From Spisula solida (Eukaryota > Mollusca > Bivalvia > Venerida > Mactridae): DNA of 64,000 nt. This document shows positions 1 to 11,673 of the stretch, one piece after another. Each line of letters opens with the position of its first letter. Position 1 is the first letter of the stretch. The DNA lies in the NCBI GenBank assembly GCA_947247005.1, contig OX365946.1, forward strand, positions 5,774,453 to 5,838,452, read 5' to 3'. The position numbers and the translations under genes are program-made. The notes under the pieces are model-generated. The model was given only the letters and a program-made list of their open reading frames with translations, made no database searches and was not told the origin of the DNA.

Positions 1-640
1 CGTTCTATATTAAATATTTTTACGTAAATGAGTGCAACAACTTGTGATCAATTAGTAAAACTTGCGTGAGAGAAATATGTATACGTATATTTAGGTGACA
101 TTTAGACAATATTAGTAAACAGTACCAAAAGCCTATGTATGTAATATACAATATACTGTATTTATTTATTTATAACTACATGTACATGTAACATGTATTA
201 CACATGCTCACTGGTGAGCGATTAAGGCACCGACCACAAAAACCACGTGCATGTTATTGTCCTGAGAATTTGACACGACTCTCGAACTTGCATAATTTGA
301 CGGCTGTTATATTGTCTATACATATATTTATAATTCCTTGACGCTCTATGTGTTAGACCAAAACAAATCTAAATGCCCGATATTGCACGGTCTGCTCGCT
401 GATATTTCTATATTCAACGCAAGAACCTTGTAATATATTCATGCATAAAAGTCAGGATCATGTCAAATTCTCGGTTATATACTATATTAATAAATAACTA
501 CACCAAAAATCAAATCATATTCTTTGACTTAATTGCTGGATAAGAATGAGAAGACCTTATAAGACTCCTGCAAATTTGGAATCTGCACCACAAGGCGCTT
601 CAGTGAGCCTAATTTCTTGAAAATTTGGAACTGGTCATGA
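1..640. other. No gene seen; AT-rich flank of satellite
   Basis: No coding region or RNA gene is visible. A degenerate copy of the satellite core (gctcactggtgagcgattaa) occurs near 206-226, so this looks like diverged satellite plus unique AT-rich sequence. Confidence 0.5.
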
Positions 641-759
641 TGACAAAACTGAAGTTAAAAAAGCTTGTTTTTCCGTAAGTTAAGAGTAGTTTTCACACAG
701 TTGTTTTCTTTTTTTCTGAAAATATCAATTTTGTACTTACGACCTTCTCATTCTAAAAC

Positions 760-2660
760 AGCGACATGTACTATATATTATACATGCTCACTTGTTAGCC
801 ATTAAGTGTGTGTTATATAAACAATGCATACTATATTTACATGTATTATACACGCTCATTGGTTAGCGATTAAGGCACCGCCAACCAAAGTCACATGCGT
901 GTTATATAAACAATTCATACTTTATTTACGTGTATTATACACGCTCATTGGTTAGCGATTAAGGCACCGCCCACCAAAACCACGCACATGTAATACAAAC
1001 AGTACATACTATATTCATCATTAACTAAAATGTATTACATATGCTTACTGGTAAGCGATTAAGGCACCACCCACCAAAACCACGTACATGTAATACAAAC
1101 AATACATACTATATTCATCATTAACTAACGTGTATTTCATATGCTTACTGGTAAGCGATTAGGGCACCACCCACCAAAACCACGTACATGTAATACAAAC
1201 AATACATACTATATTCATCATTAACTAACGTGTATTTCATATGCTTACTGGTAAGCGATTAAGGCACCACCCACCAAAACCACGTACATGTAATACAAAC
1301 AATACATACTATATTCATCATTAACTAAAATGTATTACATATGCTTACTGGTAAGCGATTAAGACACCACCTACCAAAACCACGTACATGTAATACAAAC
1401 AATACATACTATAATCATCATTAACTAACGTGTATTTCATATGCTTACTGGTAAGCGATTAGGGCACCACCCACCAAAACCACGTACATGTAATACAAAC
1501 AATACATACTATATTCATCATTAACTAACGTGTATTTCATATGCTTACTGGTAAGCGATTAGGGCACCACCCACCAAAAGCCTCGTACGTGTAATACAAA
1601 CAATACATACTATAGTCATCATTAACTAATGTGTATTACACATGTTTATCGTTAGCTATTAAGGCACTGCACACCAAAGTCGCATACGTGTTAAATAAAC
1701 AATGCATACTATATTCATCTTTAACCAACGTGTATTACATATGCTCATTGGTTAGCGATTAAAGTACCACCCGACAAAGTCACATGCGTTGAATATAAAC
1801 AATGCATACTATATTAATCATTAACTAACGTGTATTACATATGCTCATTGGTTAGCGATTAAGGTACCACCCGACAAAGTCACATGCGTGTAATATAAAC
1901 AATGCATACTATATTAATCATTAACTAACGTGTATTACATATGCTAGTTGGTTAGCGATTAAGGCACCACCCACAAAAGTCACATGCGTGTAATATAGAC
2001 AATGCATACTATATTTATCATTAACTAACGTGTATTACATATGCTAATTGGTTAGCGATTAAGGCACCACCCACCAAAGTCACATGCGTGTAATAAAAAC
2101 AATGCATACTTTATTTATCATTAACTAACGTGTATTACATATGCTCATTGGTTAGCGATTAAGGCACCACCCACCAAAGTCAAATGCGTGTAATATAAAC
2201 AATGCATACTTAATTTATCATTAACTAACGTGTATTACATATGCTCATTGGTTAGCGATTAAGGCACCACCCACCAAAGTCACATGCGTGTAATATAGAC
2301 AATGCATACTATATTTATCATTAACTAACGTGTATTACATATGCTAATTGGTTAGCGATTAAGGCACCACCCACCAAAGTCACATGCGTGTAATAAAAAC
2401 AATGCATACTTTATTTATCATCAACTAACGTGTATTACATATGCTAATTGGTTAGCGATTAAGGCACCACCCACCAAAGTCACATGCGTGTAATAAAAAC
2501 AATGCATACTTTATTTATCATTAACTAACGTGTATTACATATGCTCATTGGTTAGCGATTAAGGCACCACCCACCAAAGTCAAATGCGTGTAACATAAAC
2601 AATGCATACTATATTTATCATTAACAAACGTTTATTACACATGCTCATTGGTAATATTTA
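760..2660. repeat. Satellite array, 100-bp unit
   Basis: About 19 head-to-tail units. The spacing is exactly 100 bp from about 1001 to 2600 (the aatgcatact block starts at 2101, 2201, 2301 and 2401) and about 90 bp at the left edge. Each unit carries the core ggttagcgattaaggcacc followed by cacccaccaaa. Two subfamilies occupy separate blocks: units with accacgtacatg at about 1000-1600 and units with gtcacatgcgtg at about 1640-2640. Such block structure fits local unequal exchange. Confidence 0.93.
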
Positions 2661-4470
2661 TCACTAACTAGGGATTTGCAAATCACTGACGAGCGATTAG
2701 GGTGGTGCCCATCAAACAAAATGTACAACCACATAATACACATGTACACTAGTTATATACGTATTATATAAGTTTTAGTCAACACATAGATCATTTTCAA
2801 ATGTCACATACTTTTTCGAAACGTTCCCCTTTATTCTGCAAAACTGCAAAACCAGCAGCAAATACGTCGAAAATAACCAATGGAAACCTTACAAGTTACA
2901 CCACCGATGCTACAAATTTCACACTGTATTTAAGTTTTCAAACAAATATTGTTTCTGGTTTTGGAGTATGCCTTCCTTCCTCCAAGCACCCACATTAAAA
3001 GAAACCTGAAGGATTTAAGTCTGGTGAGTGTAGAGGCCAAGTAAAGGTATGGTCCTCGGCGAAATGATACAGAGGCCAAATTTCTTGAAATCACTGAAAA
3101 TGTATCCGGAGTTAAATATTTATCTATGATAAGTAACATCTATAACACATGCTCACAGGTTAGCGATTAAGGCACCGCACACCAACACAACACGAATCTT
3201 ATATATACAATACATACTATAATTTTTACAACTAACATGTATTACATCTGGTTTGATATAGTAACAAAAACATAAAAAAGTCTAACACAAACATATTTGT
3301 GTACGAAACTCAGTTACAAATCAATACTTATTATTTAAGAAACTATCTGAACATGACAAGAAATACAGCATCTGTCTGGTTAATTCTGGATCACAGTCGC
3401 ACATATAATACAATATTTATCTATTACTACTGGTCACTATGTATATCATACATGGTCGCTCATTAGTACCGCACACCAGGGCTGGTATTCACAAAGCATC
3501 TTAGTAGTAAACTGTTTCTCGACAATGGGTACTTTTGAATGAATCCTAATATACTGTTACTATAATTTGTGAATGGGAGGATAAAAGCAAACAAGAGCGT
3601 AGTGTCTAAATGAAAAACTCACTTTAGAAAAAGTGTTATTTTATTTTTGCACACGAGGCCCATACGAAGTTAATTGTTTTGGTGAAAAAATAACAAGACA
3701 TCTCTTTTAAAAAATGAAACGACATGAAGTGTAATCAGCCGAGTGTACTGATTTTTAGTTCGCAAGGAAGATATGCCAACGATAGACCGTATTGTAGAAA
3801 GTGTAAATAAATTGAAGCCAAAATCTAAGTCTGTTGCTTTAAATATTTTATGCGATGACAGCGGATCATGAAAATAACTAAATGTCCTGTAAATTTATCA
3901 GGACATAATTATAAGAGCAACATTGGTATCAAAATTGACCCACATTTGAATATATAGTGTTGCTGTATTAGTACAGCACACTTGAAGTTGAAGTATATGT
4001 ATCTATTATACAGTTCGTACAGCTGAATTCAGTTGATATAATGAGGAACTTTATGTGTAGACAAAATTACTATACATGTATTGCCCCTAATCACCTTCCA
4101 GCAGTTATATTGACAAGCATTTCAGAGTCAAATAAAGAATGTTAACCTCAAAGTTAATCAGCTAGGCCAAAGAAACATATTAAATCTGAAACCTAAAAAA
4201 TGGATAGCAGTATGTAATTGAAAACGCAGCCAATTTCAAACGTAAATATGACTTAATGGTTTGTAGAATACTCCAAGTATTACGCCAAGTCAAATAGTGT
4301 CTGGAATGCTACATAAACGAGTTACTTGCGTTTATAAACTTCACTTATTTACATAATTTAATTTTTAAATACGATAATGAAAACATCAATGACAACTGAG
4401 AAAAATGAGTTAATTAACCTCATAATACGATGAAACAAAGGGTTTCCATATTACAATCATTAGCAACTGA
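2661..4470. other. No gene seen; degraded satellite and unique sequence
   Basis: Isolated satellite cores occur near 3153-3170 and 4475-4500. The rest is AT-rich with no convincing exon. Short frames at 2801-3139 overlap on both strands and have no family resemblance. Confidence 0.5.
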
Positions 4471-4474
4471 CACC

Positions 4475-6340
4475 TGGTTACTGTGGTTAGCGATTAAGAC
4501 ACCACAACCAGATGTCGTTACTAAATGCATCATCAATATATTTGTTTTCAATTATATGTGATATTACTGCAATGTACAAAACCACATCATCGCCTATGTA
4601 ATGGTAGTGTTAAATATAAGATTAGACAACATCTAACATTATTTGAAACGGCAGTTATTTACATAACTTAAATACACAAATGAAGAGTTGTAACACTTAG
4701 TATGCTTTCAATTTTTCAATAGGATGAATAACTAACTTTTTAATTAATTTTGATATTACTGCAAGGTACAAACCCATAGCATCGCCTAAAGAATTATTTG
4801 AAACCTTAGTTATTTATATGAACTAATAAGACGTGTAATTCTAAAACATGCCTTTTCAAATACGATTAGAAAAACACGCATGACAAATAAGTGAATCAAT
4901 CCCCGTATTACGGTAAGGAAAATGTATTCCAGATTAACATAGTTGACAACTGGTTAGCGATTAAGACACCACCCACCAGATGTCCTTACTAAATACATAT
5001 AATTAGAGAACTAAGTTTTTCAAGGTTTAATTAACATGTGATATAATTGCGAGGTACAAAGCTCCATCACAGCCAATATATTGCTGATGATTAAAGAGTT
5101 TACGGTAATATAGCATCCACGTTAGTTGACGCTGTTGTGAATTGCCTATTTATGCTCATAATGCTTAGCAATTGACCACAGGTTAGCGATTAAGGCACCA
5201 CCCACCAGATGTCGTTACTAAATGCATCATCAATACATTCTCTTTTTAAATTATATTTGATATTAATGCAAGGTACAAAGCCACAGCATCGCCTAAAGAA
5301 TGTTGATATTAAAATATATTACAATATTACAGAATCCAACATTATTTGAAACTTTAGTTATTTATATGAACTAATAAGACGTGTAATTCTAAAACATGAC
5401 TTTTCAAATACGATTAGAAAAACACGCATGACAAATAAGTGAATCAATCCCCGTATTACGATAAGGAAAATGTATTCCAGATTAACATAGCTGACAACTG
5501 GTTAGCGATTAAGACACCACCCACCAGATGTCCTTACTAAATACATACAATAAGATAACTAAGTTTTTCAAGGTTTAATTAACATGTGAAATAATTGCGA
5601 GGTACAAAGCCCCATCACAGCCAATATATTGCTGATAATTAAAGATTTTACGGTAATATAGCATCCACGTTAATCGACGCTGTTGTTAATTGCCTATGTA
5701 TGCTTATGATGCTTAGCAATTGACAACAGGTTAGCGATTAAGGCACCACCCTCCAGATGTCGTTACTAAATGCATCATCAATACTTTATTTTTTAATTAT
5801 ATTTGATATTACTGCAAGGTACAAAGCCACAGCATCGCCTAAAGAATGTTGATATTAAAATATATTACAATATTACAGAATCCAACATTATTTGAAACTT
5901 TAGTTATTCATATGAACTAATAAGACTTGCAATTCAAAAACATGCCTTTTCAAATACGATCAGGAAAACACGCATGACAATTAAGTGAATCAACCCCCGT
6001 ATTACGGTAAGGAAATGTATTCCAGATTAACACAGTTGACAACTGGTTAGCGATTAAGACACCACCCACCAGATGTCCTTACTAAATACATACAATAAGA
6101 TAACTAAGTTTTTTAAGGTTTAATTAACATGTGAAATAATGGCGAGGTTCAAATCCCCATCATAGCCAATATATTGCTGATAATTAAGGATTTTACGGTA
6201 ATATAGCATCCACGTTAGTTGACGCTGTTGTTAATTGCCTATTTATGACTATGATGCTTAGCAATTGACAACAGGTTAGCAATTAAGACACCACCACCAG
6301 ATGTCGTTGCTAAATGCATCATCAATACTGTAATATTAAT
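4475..6340. repeat. Composite satellite array, ~546-bp unit
   Basis: About 3.4 copies of a larger unit. Core gttagcgattaagacacc followed by agatgtccttac occurs at 4953, 5501 and 6046 (spacing 548 and 545). A second core type followed by agatgtcgttac occurs near 4484, 5182, 5730 and 6274. Each composite unit thus holds two diverged copies of the core used in the 100-bp array, with long spacers between them. This is a higher-order array from the same ancestral motif. Confidence 0.88.
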
Positions 6341-6701
6341 TATGAGATAAAGTTCTACTCTACAACAGCACAACATAACACATCACAAAGTATATTATTT
6401 CAAACGATACTATCATCTATATAGAAGCATTAGCTATGGAGCTGTTGCTATTTATAATTTGCACTACCCAGTCCATGTAGTTCATTTATGTCACAGTGAT
6501 AAATGTATCATAATAAATGACTTGACAAACACAAAAGTTTGATTGACTATATCTGCCATTTAACCAATGGCAGACGTGTGGTTTTAAGTTACCCAACGTA
6601 AAAAGAAGATTTGTATTTTCCAAATAAACCAGAATTAAAACACTAGAAAAAGTTAATTCCTGGTTACCAAATCATTGTTTTAATAGCAGTTTAATATCTA
6701 A
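6341..6701. other. No gene seen; 3' flank of mobile element genes
   Basis: AT-rich sequence between the satellite and the SGNH reading frame. I could not find a terminal inverted repeat here matching the other side of the compound element. Confidence 0.4.
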
Positions 6702-7393
6702 TTATGATGTAAACTGTTTCGAAATCGAATGTATTAGTCGTTTGTACCACAAGGCTTTTAATTCGTAATTTGGGTGAACCCCATCATACAATTTACTATA
6801 TATGAATCGCCAATGCGTTTTTTTATTGCTTTTAGAGGAACCTCGGTGTTTAATAGACGATTTCATTAAATCTCTATCCCAGTGTACTGTAGGTAAACAA
6901 TCGTCATCGTTTAACGTTTCCAAAAAACCGTTTAATTGCATAACCTCATTTTCAAGGGTAATTTGCTGCAGTGATCGTTCAGTTTCAGTTACGATGTTAG
7001 ATTTTGACTTCAAGTTATTGTATACTGTCAATGACACAGCAGGTACGGTTACAAACTGACAGGGTATTTTGTGACCTTCTATTGTTGACTTAATGCCGGC
7101 AAATTCCTTTTTTAATTTTTCAACTTTGTCGCCATCCACTTTACAGGTTAAATAAGACCCTTTTGACAATCGGACCTTTGTGGTTATATTACAAATACCG
7201 AACGCTATTACAACTAAACTATAATTACTAAGGTTAGAGCGAAATAAAATAGTTTTCGCCCGACTCAAGGTCAAGCCAGACACGTTGCGTATAACTGGGA
7301 TAAATCCCAAAGTATCGATTGTCGAGAAACAGTATGAACTTAACCCATGCCCTCGGCTGTCGGTTAGGATCAAAACTCGGTTACCTGAAACAT
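6702..7393 (-). CDS. SGNH/GDSL-type hydrolase-like protein, last exon
   Basis: A reading frame with the blocks of an SGNH hydrolase: a nucleophile block VLILTDSRGHGL (Ser at about residue 43 of the frame from 7484), a Gly-containing stretch RNVSG, an Asn block FGICNIT, and the C-terminal DGVHPN block supplying Asp and His. The family hydrolyses esters, and the substrate here cannot be told. The open frame extends to 7484, but a strong minus-strand acceptor (tttatttatttttcag) ends at 7394. I therefore start the exon at 7393 and treat the hydrophobic upstream residues as intron. No partner 5' exon was identified. It lies 384 bp downstream of the USP-Ulp1 stop codon on the same strand, so it may be a separate gene of the element or a spliced extension. 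SGNH domains occur in other invertebrate transposable elements, which makes cargo in the mobile element plausible. Confidence 0.65.
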
Positions 7394-7776
7394 CTGAAAA
7401 ATAAATAAATGTGAACCTAAGTATTTGTATAACAATAATGTAGAGAATGGTAAGTTGCGTGCGCCGAAGTTTAATGTTATGCAAATCGCATGGCTACAAT
7501 GCGAACTCAATTAATTAAATGTACGTCGAGAGAACTTAATATAAGTAGAAGAACTCTGTTAAACAATCGACACAGATTTAGTACACTGAGATCAGACAAA
7601 AGAACTGAGAGTTGTTAATTTAAGCTGCTGCAGTAATATTTTATAACCATCGTTGTCAAATATAATCCCCTTCAGATCGACTTAGTGACTGAAAAAGTGA
7701 AACTGTTACAAATGCAATGGTTCTGTTCTTTGTTATATGTTGTCAATTACATTGTGTATTAACAAAAAGAACAGAA

Positions 7777-10347
7777 TTACAGTCTGGAAATGTCATTGGC
7801 CATTTGAATTCTAAAACACGTTAGATTCGGTACTTGAGGAAGAGATTCTTGTTGAACAACGGATCTTGCCACCGCACAAACATAAACACCACAGCTACTA
7901 CTATCGCTTTGTTTTAGGAACTGAGGCTGCTTTGCGTAATCAATGTATGGCCAATCGTTCTTTTGAATGATCAAATTACTATTTTGAATCGCTTCAAGAC
8001 ATAAATACCTCCAAACTTGAAACACAACATAAGCTAAACTGACATCCTTCCCAGAAGGATTACAGTATATTATATACTGTTTTTTTATGTCAACGATAAC
8101 CACTGTCCAGTGTACGTTTCGATCATTAATAGGGATAACAACATAATTGTAATCAAACCACTTTCGTTTACTTTCTAACGATAAAAGTGTCCATTTTAAC
8201 TGTTGATGGTTTGCCGAATTACACATATATTTGGTAAACCATCCGCAATCTACACAGTGAATTTTAATATTGGATTTTTGTTTCAACAATGATAAATATA
8301 CATTGATGTGGTCAGAGGTCAGCCATTGATTTGAGTCTATCATATTTAAATAAAAGTCTTTGGTTAACTTAACTCCAAAAACTGTTTTCGGGAATGTGTT
8401 TTTCTCGGGGGAATAACGACCATCACAATGTATTTCAGGATAGTCAAAATATGAACTACGTTTTTCTGTCAAAATTTGCAAATCCTTGGGCTCAAATGCG
8501 TTGATTTTTTTAGAATAAAATAGAATCAAGTGTTTGGCAGACATACAAGACTTAATATCATACGGTTGCATAGTTGCACCATTTACAAAATCATTGTTTA
8601 TTTTATGTATTGGTATAGTATCAGTATCTAAGTAAACCACTATTGACTTTAATTCAAAACTCGAACTGTCTAATGGAAAGCACGACGGAACAGATTTCAA
8701 ATCTAACGATTTTGGAAGTACGCATGATGCAGGAGTTTCGATGAAGAATATCAAAACTGAGGGGAACGATATCAACATAGGATAGGCCTCGACGGTTTGT
8801 GTACATTGACATTTGCAAAATTCGTTTTTAAGACTCTGCGTTCTTTCAAGCATTGTTTTCTTTATGGATTTGGAAAATGGGAATGGCATCTGTTTGTCGA
8901 ACTTTACCATATTAACAAATAACGGATGGGTGTTCGCTACGACGCATTTATTGCATGCCGTTATACCAACGAAACCCGTTTCAAAATATGTTTTTTTAAT
9001 TTGGGAAGAATTGTCACAGTGACTTGGTAACAGATAGTTTGTTAAACATGTAAATAATGCCGCAGAAAATTCAAACGCATCAACATCACGTAATTCGTTT
9101 ACTTTTGGGCCTAATTCTAAATGCATTAATTGCTTAAATCGTTGTGTTATACCTTCTGCATCTAAATATTTCAACATGTTTTGATTCTTGGTTGGCAGAC
9201 AGGCGAACTTATTGTCGCGGATAATTTTTCGAGTGACTTTTGTTTGCAAAATGCAGTCAATGAAATTGGGTATCATTTTGTTCAATGGCTTAGTCTGTTT
9301 ATTGTAGATTACGATGTACGCAGTAGAATAGAAGTGCCTAGATCTCTCAATTGATATATCGTCGTCGTTACAATTGATAATATTGTCTTCTAGTTTAATA
9401 ACGGCCACATAGTGTCCAGAATTCACAGTGCTACCGATATGACATACTGCACTAGCAAATGTGTAACTTGTGTTTCCACCATTTTTATTGTGAAAATCTA
9501 TTTTCCCATCTATCGATATTGCATTATGGATGTTGTTTGATTGTACAATTCCATGAGCATAGCGCCCTAATACGATTGCAACTGTTTCGGGATACGATGC
9601 TATATATTTGGATAAACTGTGCTTAGTAACTTTCGCACAATAGTCACACTGTTTGTCTATCTCCTCATTCAAAAGAAAATTGTTATCAATAAGGGTTTGG
9701 ATAGACAGACCGGGGACATCACGCTCTAAAGAAAAAAATAAAACATGGCCTTCGCTATTCTGACGATCGGACAAAGCATGGCACAGTAAACATTCGTACT
9801 TACTAACAATTGTAATATTATTATTGGCAGCATTAGATATTTCGCTTATAATACTACTAACAAACTCGTGTGCGTCCTGCTGTTGGCTTTGTACGAAATC
9901 AGGAACGGCAACGCAAGTTTTGGTCATTGCATTTTGTACTAGATTATTAGGCACTTGCAATCCTTTGTTTTTAAACATATACTTCCAAATGTTCACTATA
10001 CTCTCACAAGCAATTTCAACAGGAGTAGGGTCTGCATTTACTATGTGATTGTGCATGTTCAATACAGCAGTCGATATATTCGAATAAAAGTATGCTTGAA
10101 TAACTGAGTTGAACCAACAGGTAGAACCGAAATTTTCAAAACGACATACGTCTTTTATTGATTTATGGTTTGATAAAGCCTTGAATATATCAACTTCCTT
10201 ATTACCACTTGTGTCCTTTTGAGGAGAATCCGTAACACTATTTGGACTTAAAACAAGTCTCATTACAGGAGGTTTTTGATATTTTCCAACATGTGGTTTT
10301 AAAAGATTAGGCGACTGAGATTGACTCTTGTTCCAATGCTCCGACAT
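7777..10347 (-). CDS. Ubiquitin-specific protease / Ulp1-type protease double protein
   Basis: An 856-residue frame with two cysteine protease folds. USP part, residues ~67-350: Cys box FENFGSTCWFNS (Cys77), the diagnostic QQQDAHEF (156-162), zinc ribbon CxxC pairs at 186/189 and 234/237, His box SGHYVAVI (His312), and an acidic NDDD and AYIVIY at the end. All catalytic positions look intact. Residues ~420-610 resemble a second, degenerate USP core (DAFEF, CNKC 465-468, CKCQC 511-515) without a catalytic Cys box. Ulp1/C48 part, residues ~675-835: NVHWTVVIVDI (His746), YCNPSG (Asn763 where Asp is usual), QSDSSSCGVYVC (Gln813, Cys819). Such enzymes remove ubiquitin and SUMO-like modifiers. It follows the transposase in the same frame after one TAA and 25 sense codons. 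The residues upstream of Met, including RKRK and KLKKR, look like a nuclear signal, so the true start may lie further 5'. Confidence 0.85.
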   Translation of the reverse strand: MSEHWNKSQSQSPNLLKPHVGKYQKPPVMRLVLSPNSVTDSPQKDTSGNKEVDIFKALSNHKSIKDVCRFENFGSTCWFNSVIQAYFYSNISTAVLNMHNHIVNADPTPVEIACESIVNIWKYMFKNKGLQVPNNLVQNAMTKTCVAVPDFVQSQQQDAHEFVSSIISEISNAANNNITIVSKYECLLCHALSDRQNSEGHVLFFSLERDVPGLSIQTLIDNNFLLNEEIDKQCDYCAKVTKHSLSKYIASYPETVAIVLGRYAHGIVQSNNIHNAISIDGKIDFHNKNGGNTSYTFASAVCHIGSTVNSGHYVAVIKLEDNIINCNDDDISIERSRHFYSTAYIVIYNKQTKPLNKMIPNFIDCILQTKVTRKIIRDNKFACLPTKNQNMLKYLDAEGITQRFKQLMHLELGPKVNELRDVDAFEFSAALFTCLTNYLLPSHCDNSSQIKKTYFETGFVGITACNKCVVANTHPLFVNMVKFDKQMPFPFSKSIKKTMLERTQSLKNEFCKCQCTQTVEAYPMLISFPSVLIFFIETPASCVLPKSLDLKSVPSCFPLDSSSFELKSIVVYLDTDTIPIHKINNDFVNGATMQPYDIKSCMSAKHLILFYSKKINAFEPKDLQILTEKRSSYFDYPEIHCDGRYSPEKNTFPKTVFGVKLTKDFYLNMIDSNQWLTSDHINVYLSLLKQKSNIKIHCVDCGWFTKYMCNSANHQQLKWTLLSLESKRKWFDYNYVVIPINDRNVHWTVVIVDIKKQYIIYCNPSGKDVSLAYVVFQVWRYLCLEAIQNSNLIIQKNDWPYIDYAKQPQFLKQSDSSSCGVYVCAVARSVVQQESLPQVPNLTCFRIQMANDISRL

Positions 10348-10425
10348 TAATGTGGAACGTTTTTTTAGTTTAGGTAAGACACTATGTGAAGAATCATCAC
10401 TTACATGTTTTCTTTTTCGGGATTA
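10348..10425 (-). other. In-frame stop and 25-codon open link between transposase and protease frames
   Basis: The transposase frame ends with TAA at 10425-10423. The next 25 codons (10422-10348) are open and in the same frame as the USP-Ulp1 protein. They encode a basic, serine-rich stretch containing RKRKH and PKLKKR. A single nonsense codon is therefore all that separates the two products. This may be the remains of a fused protein, a readthrough site, or chance. A GTAAGT donor-like string also lies inside the link. Confidence 0.6.
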
Positions 10426-11673
10426 AATGTTGGTTTTAGTTTTTAAACAATCTACCACAGATTTTCTTTGAACAGATATAACTTGTTGTTTAAGAGTTTC
10501 CGAAAATTCATCTAACCGACTGTGCTTTCTACCTTGCAGTCCGATATATTTTAATATTCGGAATCTATTTTCAATTGTACTGTTTGTTGTTTTTGTATAT
10601 TTTACCTCTTTTGAATCATAGAGTTTGTTGAACCTACCTAAATTTCCGAGTAAGAGGGCAGACCACAAAGGAAACATAGGAAGCATATTTTTTAAAAGGT
10701 ATTCAATAAAGCTTTCACAGACGTTGTTGTTTGGTTGAGAACTGGTGACTCCAGAGAAATATTTATTTGCTGTATTTTGCATATTAATTCCAATTGTCTT
10801 AAAGGGTGAACTTGAATCGATCAACTGGAAATCCTCCTCAGTAAATCTATTGTCATTGATATGGGTTGTATCGTTGTGCGTATCATTACACTGGAAATCG
10901 GTGTCCATGACAGCTTCGGGTGAAAAGTTATTTATTTTCAACTGCAAACGGTCAATGAAAAATGTATTGCTTTCGCCAATATATTTTGCCGAAAAAAGGA
11001 TAAAAGTATCATGAAGAATTTCCTTTAAATCTAATAAATTGTCACACTTCATTAGCAATCCTGTTACAAATAAACATACAGAAATCTTTCTTAAAGCAAC
11101 TTCTTTTTTTCTTAAATGTCTTTTAACTGCATGTAGGAAATGGCTTTTGCATAAGTGTATTACAGTTTTTTTTGTATCATCAGGATGTGACTTTCCTAAA
11201 GCAACATTATATGCTCGCTGAAAAAACATTTTCAACGATTCGTTATTAAACTCTTGAAGGACAGCAATGATAAAAACCATGGACTGGTCCATTACAATCA
11301 GATGTGGACATTGAACGTTTTTGTTATAACCGAACCGTATTTTTTCAGCATGTCGAAATGATCTGATCCAGTCAGAAATAATTGTCAAATTCTGAACTTC
11401 AGTTAACATTGAACATACTGGGATACCCATCTTCCCGTTGATAGGATGTGCTAAAGCAAGTTCATAGTATAAAAATTGTGCTTTATTTTTGTTTTTCCGA
11501 ACAACAGATCCGGTAGCGTCCAAAAATAAAGTGTATTTGTTAGCCAATTCGTGGTATAACTGCAATCCATAAATACTCCAATACAAAATATACATGGGTA
11601 AAACACAAATCTTTTGAATAAATCCGCCTGTGACGGCTGTGTAGGCACTTTCGTAAAAATTGGCATTGAACAA
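10423..11673 (-). CDS. Mutator-like (MULE) DDE transposase
   Basis: A 416-residue frame with the RNase H-like transposase signature of the Mutator-like superfamily. The first Asp is in LFLDATGSVV (Asp52), the second in LIVMDQSMV (Asp129), followed after about 45 residues by the CxxH motif LCKSHFLH (Cys175, His178). The Glu is in NNNVCESFIEYLLK (Glu320), matching the usual sNN-x-ESF block. These residues cut and join DNA at the element ends. The first in-frame codon after an upstream TGA is TTG, so the frame has no normal ATG start. The protein probably continues from the PHD part through a frame change near 11.70-11.67 kb, or from an unseen exon. Residues 240-300 form an Asn/Thr/Asp-rich insertion between CxxH and Glu. 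The frame is otherwise open, suggesting recent activity or recent loss. Confidence 0.78.
   Translation of the reverse strand: MFNANFYESAYTAVTGGFIQKICVLPMYILYWSIYGLQLYHELANKYTLFLDATGSVVRKNKNKAQFLYYELALAHPINGKMGIPVCSMLTEVQNLTIISDWIRSFRHAEKIRFGYNKNVQCPHLIVMDQSMVFIIAVLQEFNNESLKMFFQRAYNVALGKSHPDDTKKTVIHLCKSHFLHAVKRHLRKKEVALRKISVCLFVTGLLMKCDNLLDLKEILHDTFILFSAKYIGESNTFFIDRLQLKINNFSPEAVMDTDFQCNDTHNDTTHINDNRFTEEDFQLIDSSSPFKTIGINMQNTANKYFSGVTSSQPNNNVCESFIEYLLKNMLPMFPLWSALLLGNLGRFNKLYDSKEVKYTKTTNSTIENRFRILKYIGLQGRKHSRLDEFSETLKQQVISVQRKSVVDCLKTKTNI

Noticed and set aside
760..2660. CRISPR-like regular repeats
   Set aside because: Units are contiguous and repeat along their whole length. There are no distinct spacers and the context is eukaryotic.
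7394..7484. N-terminal extension of the SGNH frame with a hydrophobic stretch as a signal peptide
   Set aside because: A strong acceptor at 7394 makes this region most likely intron.
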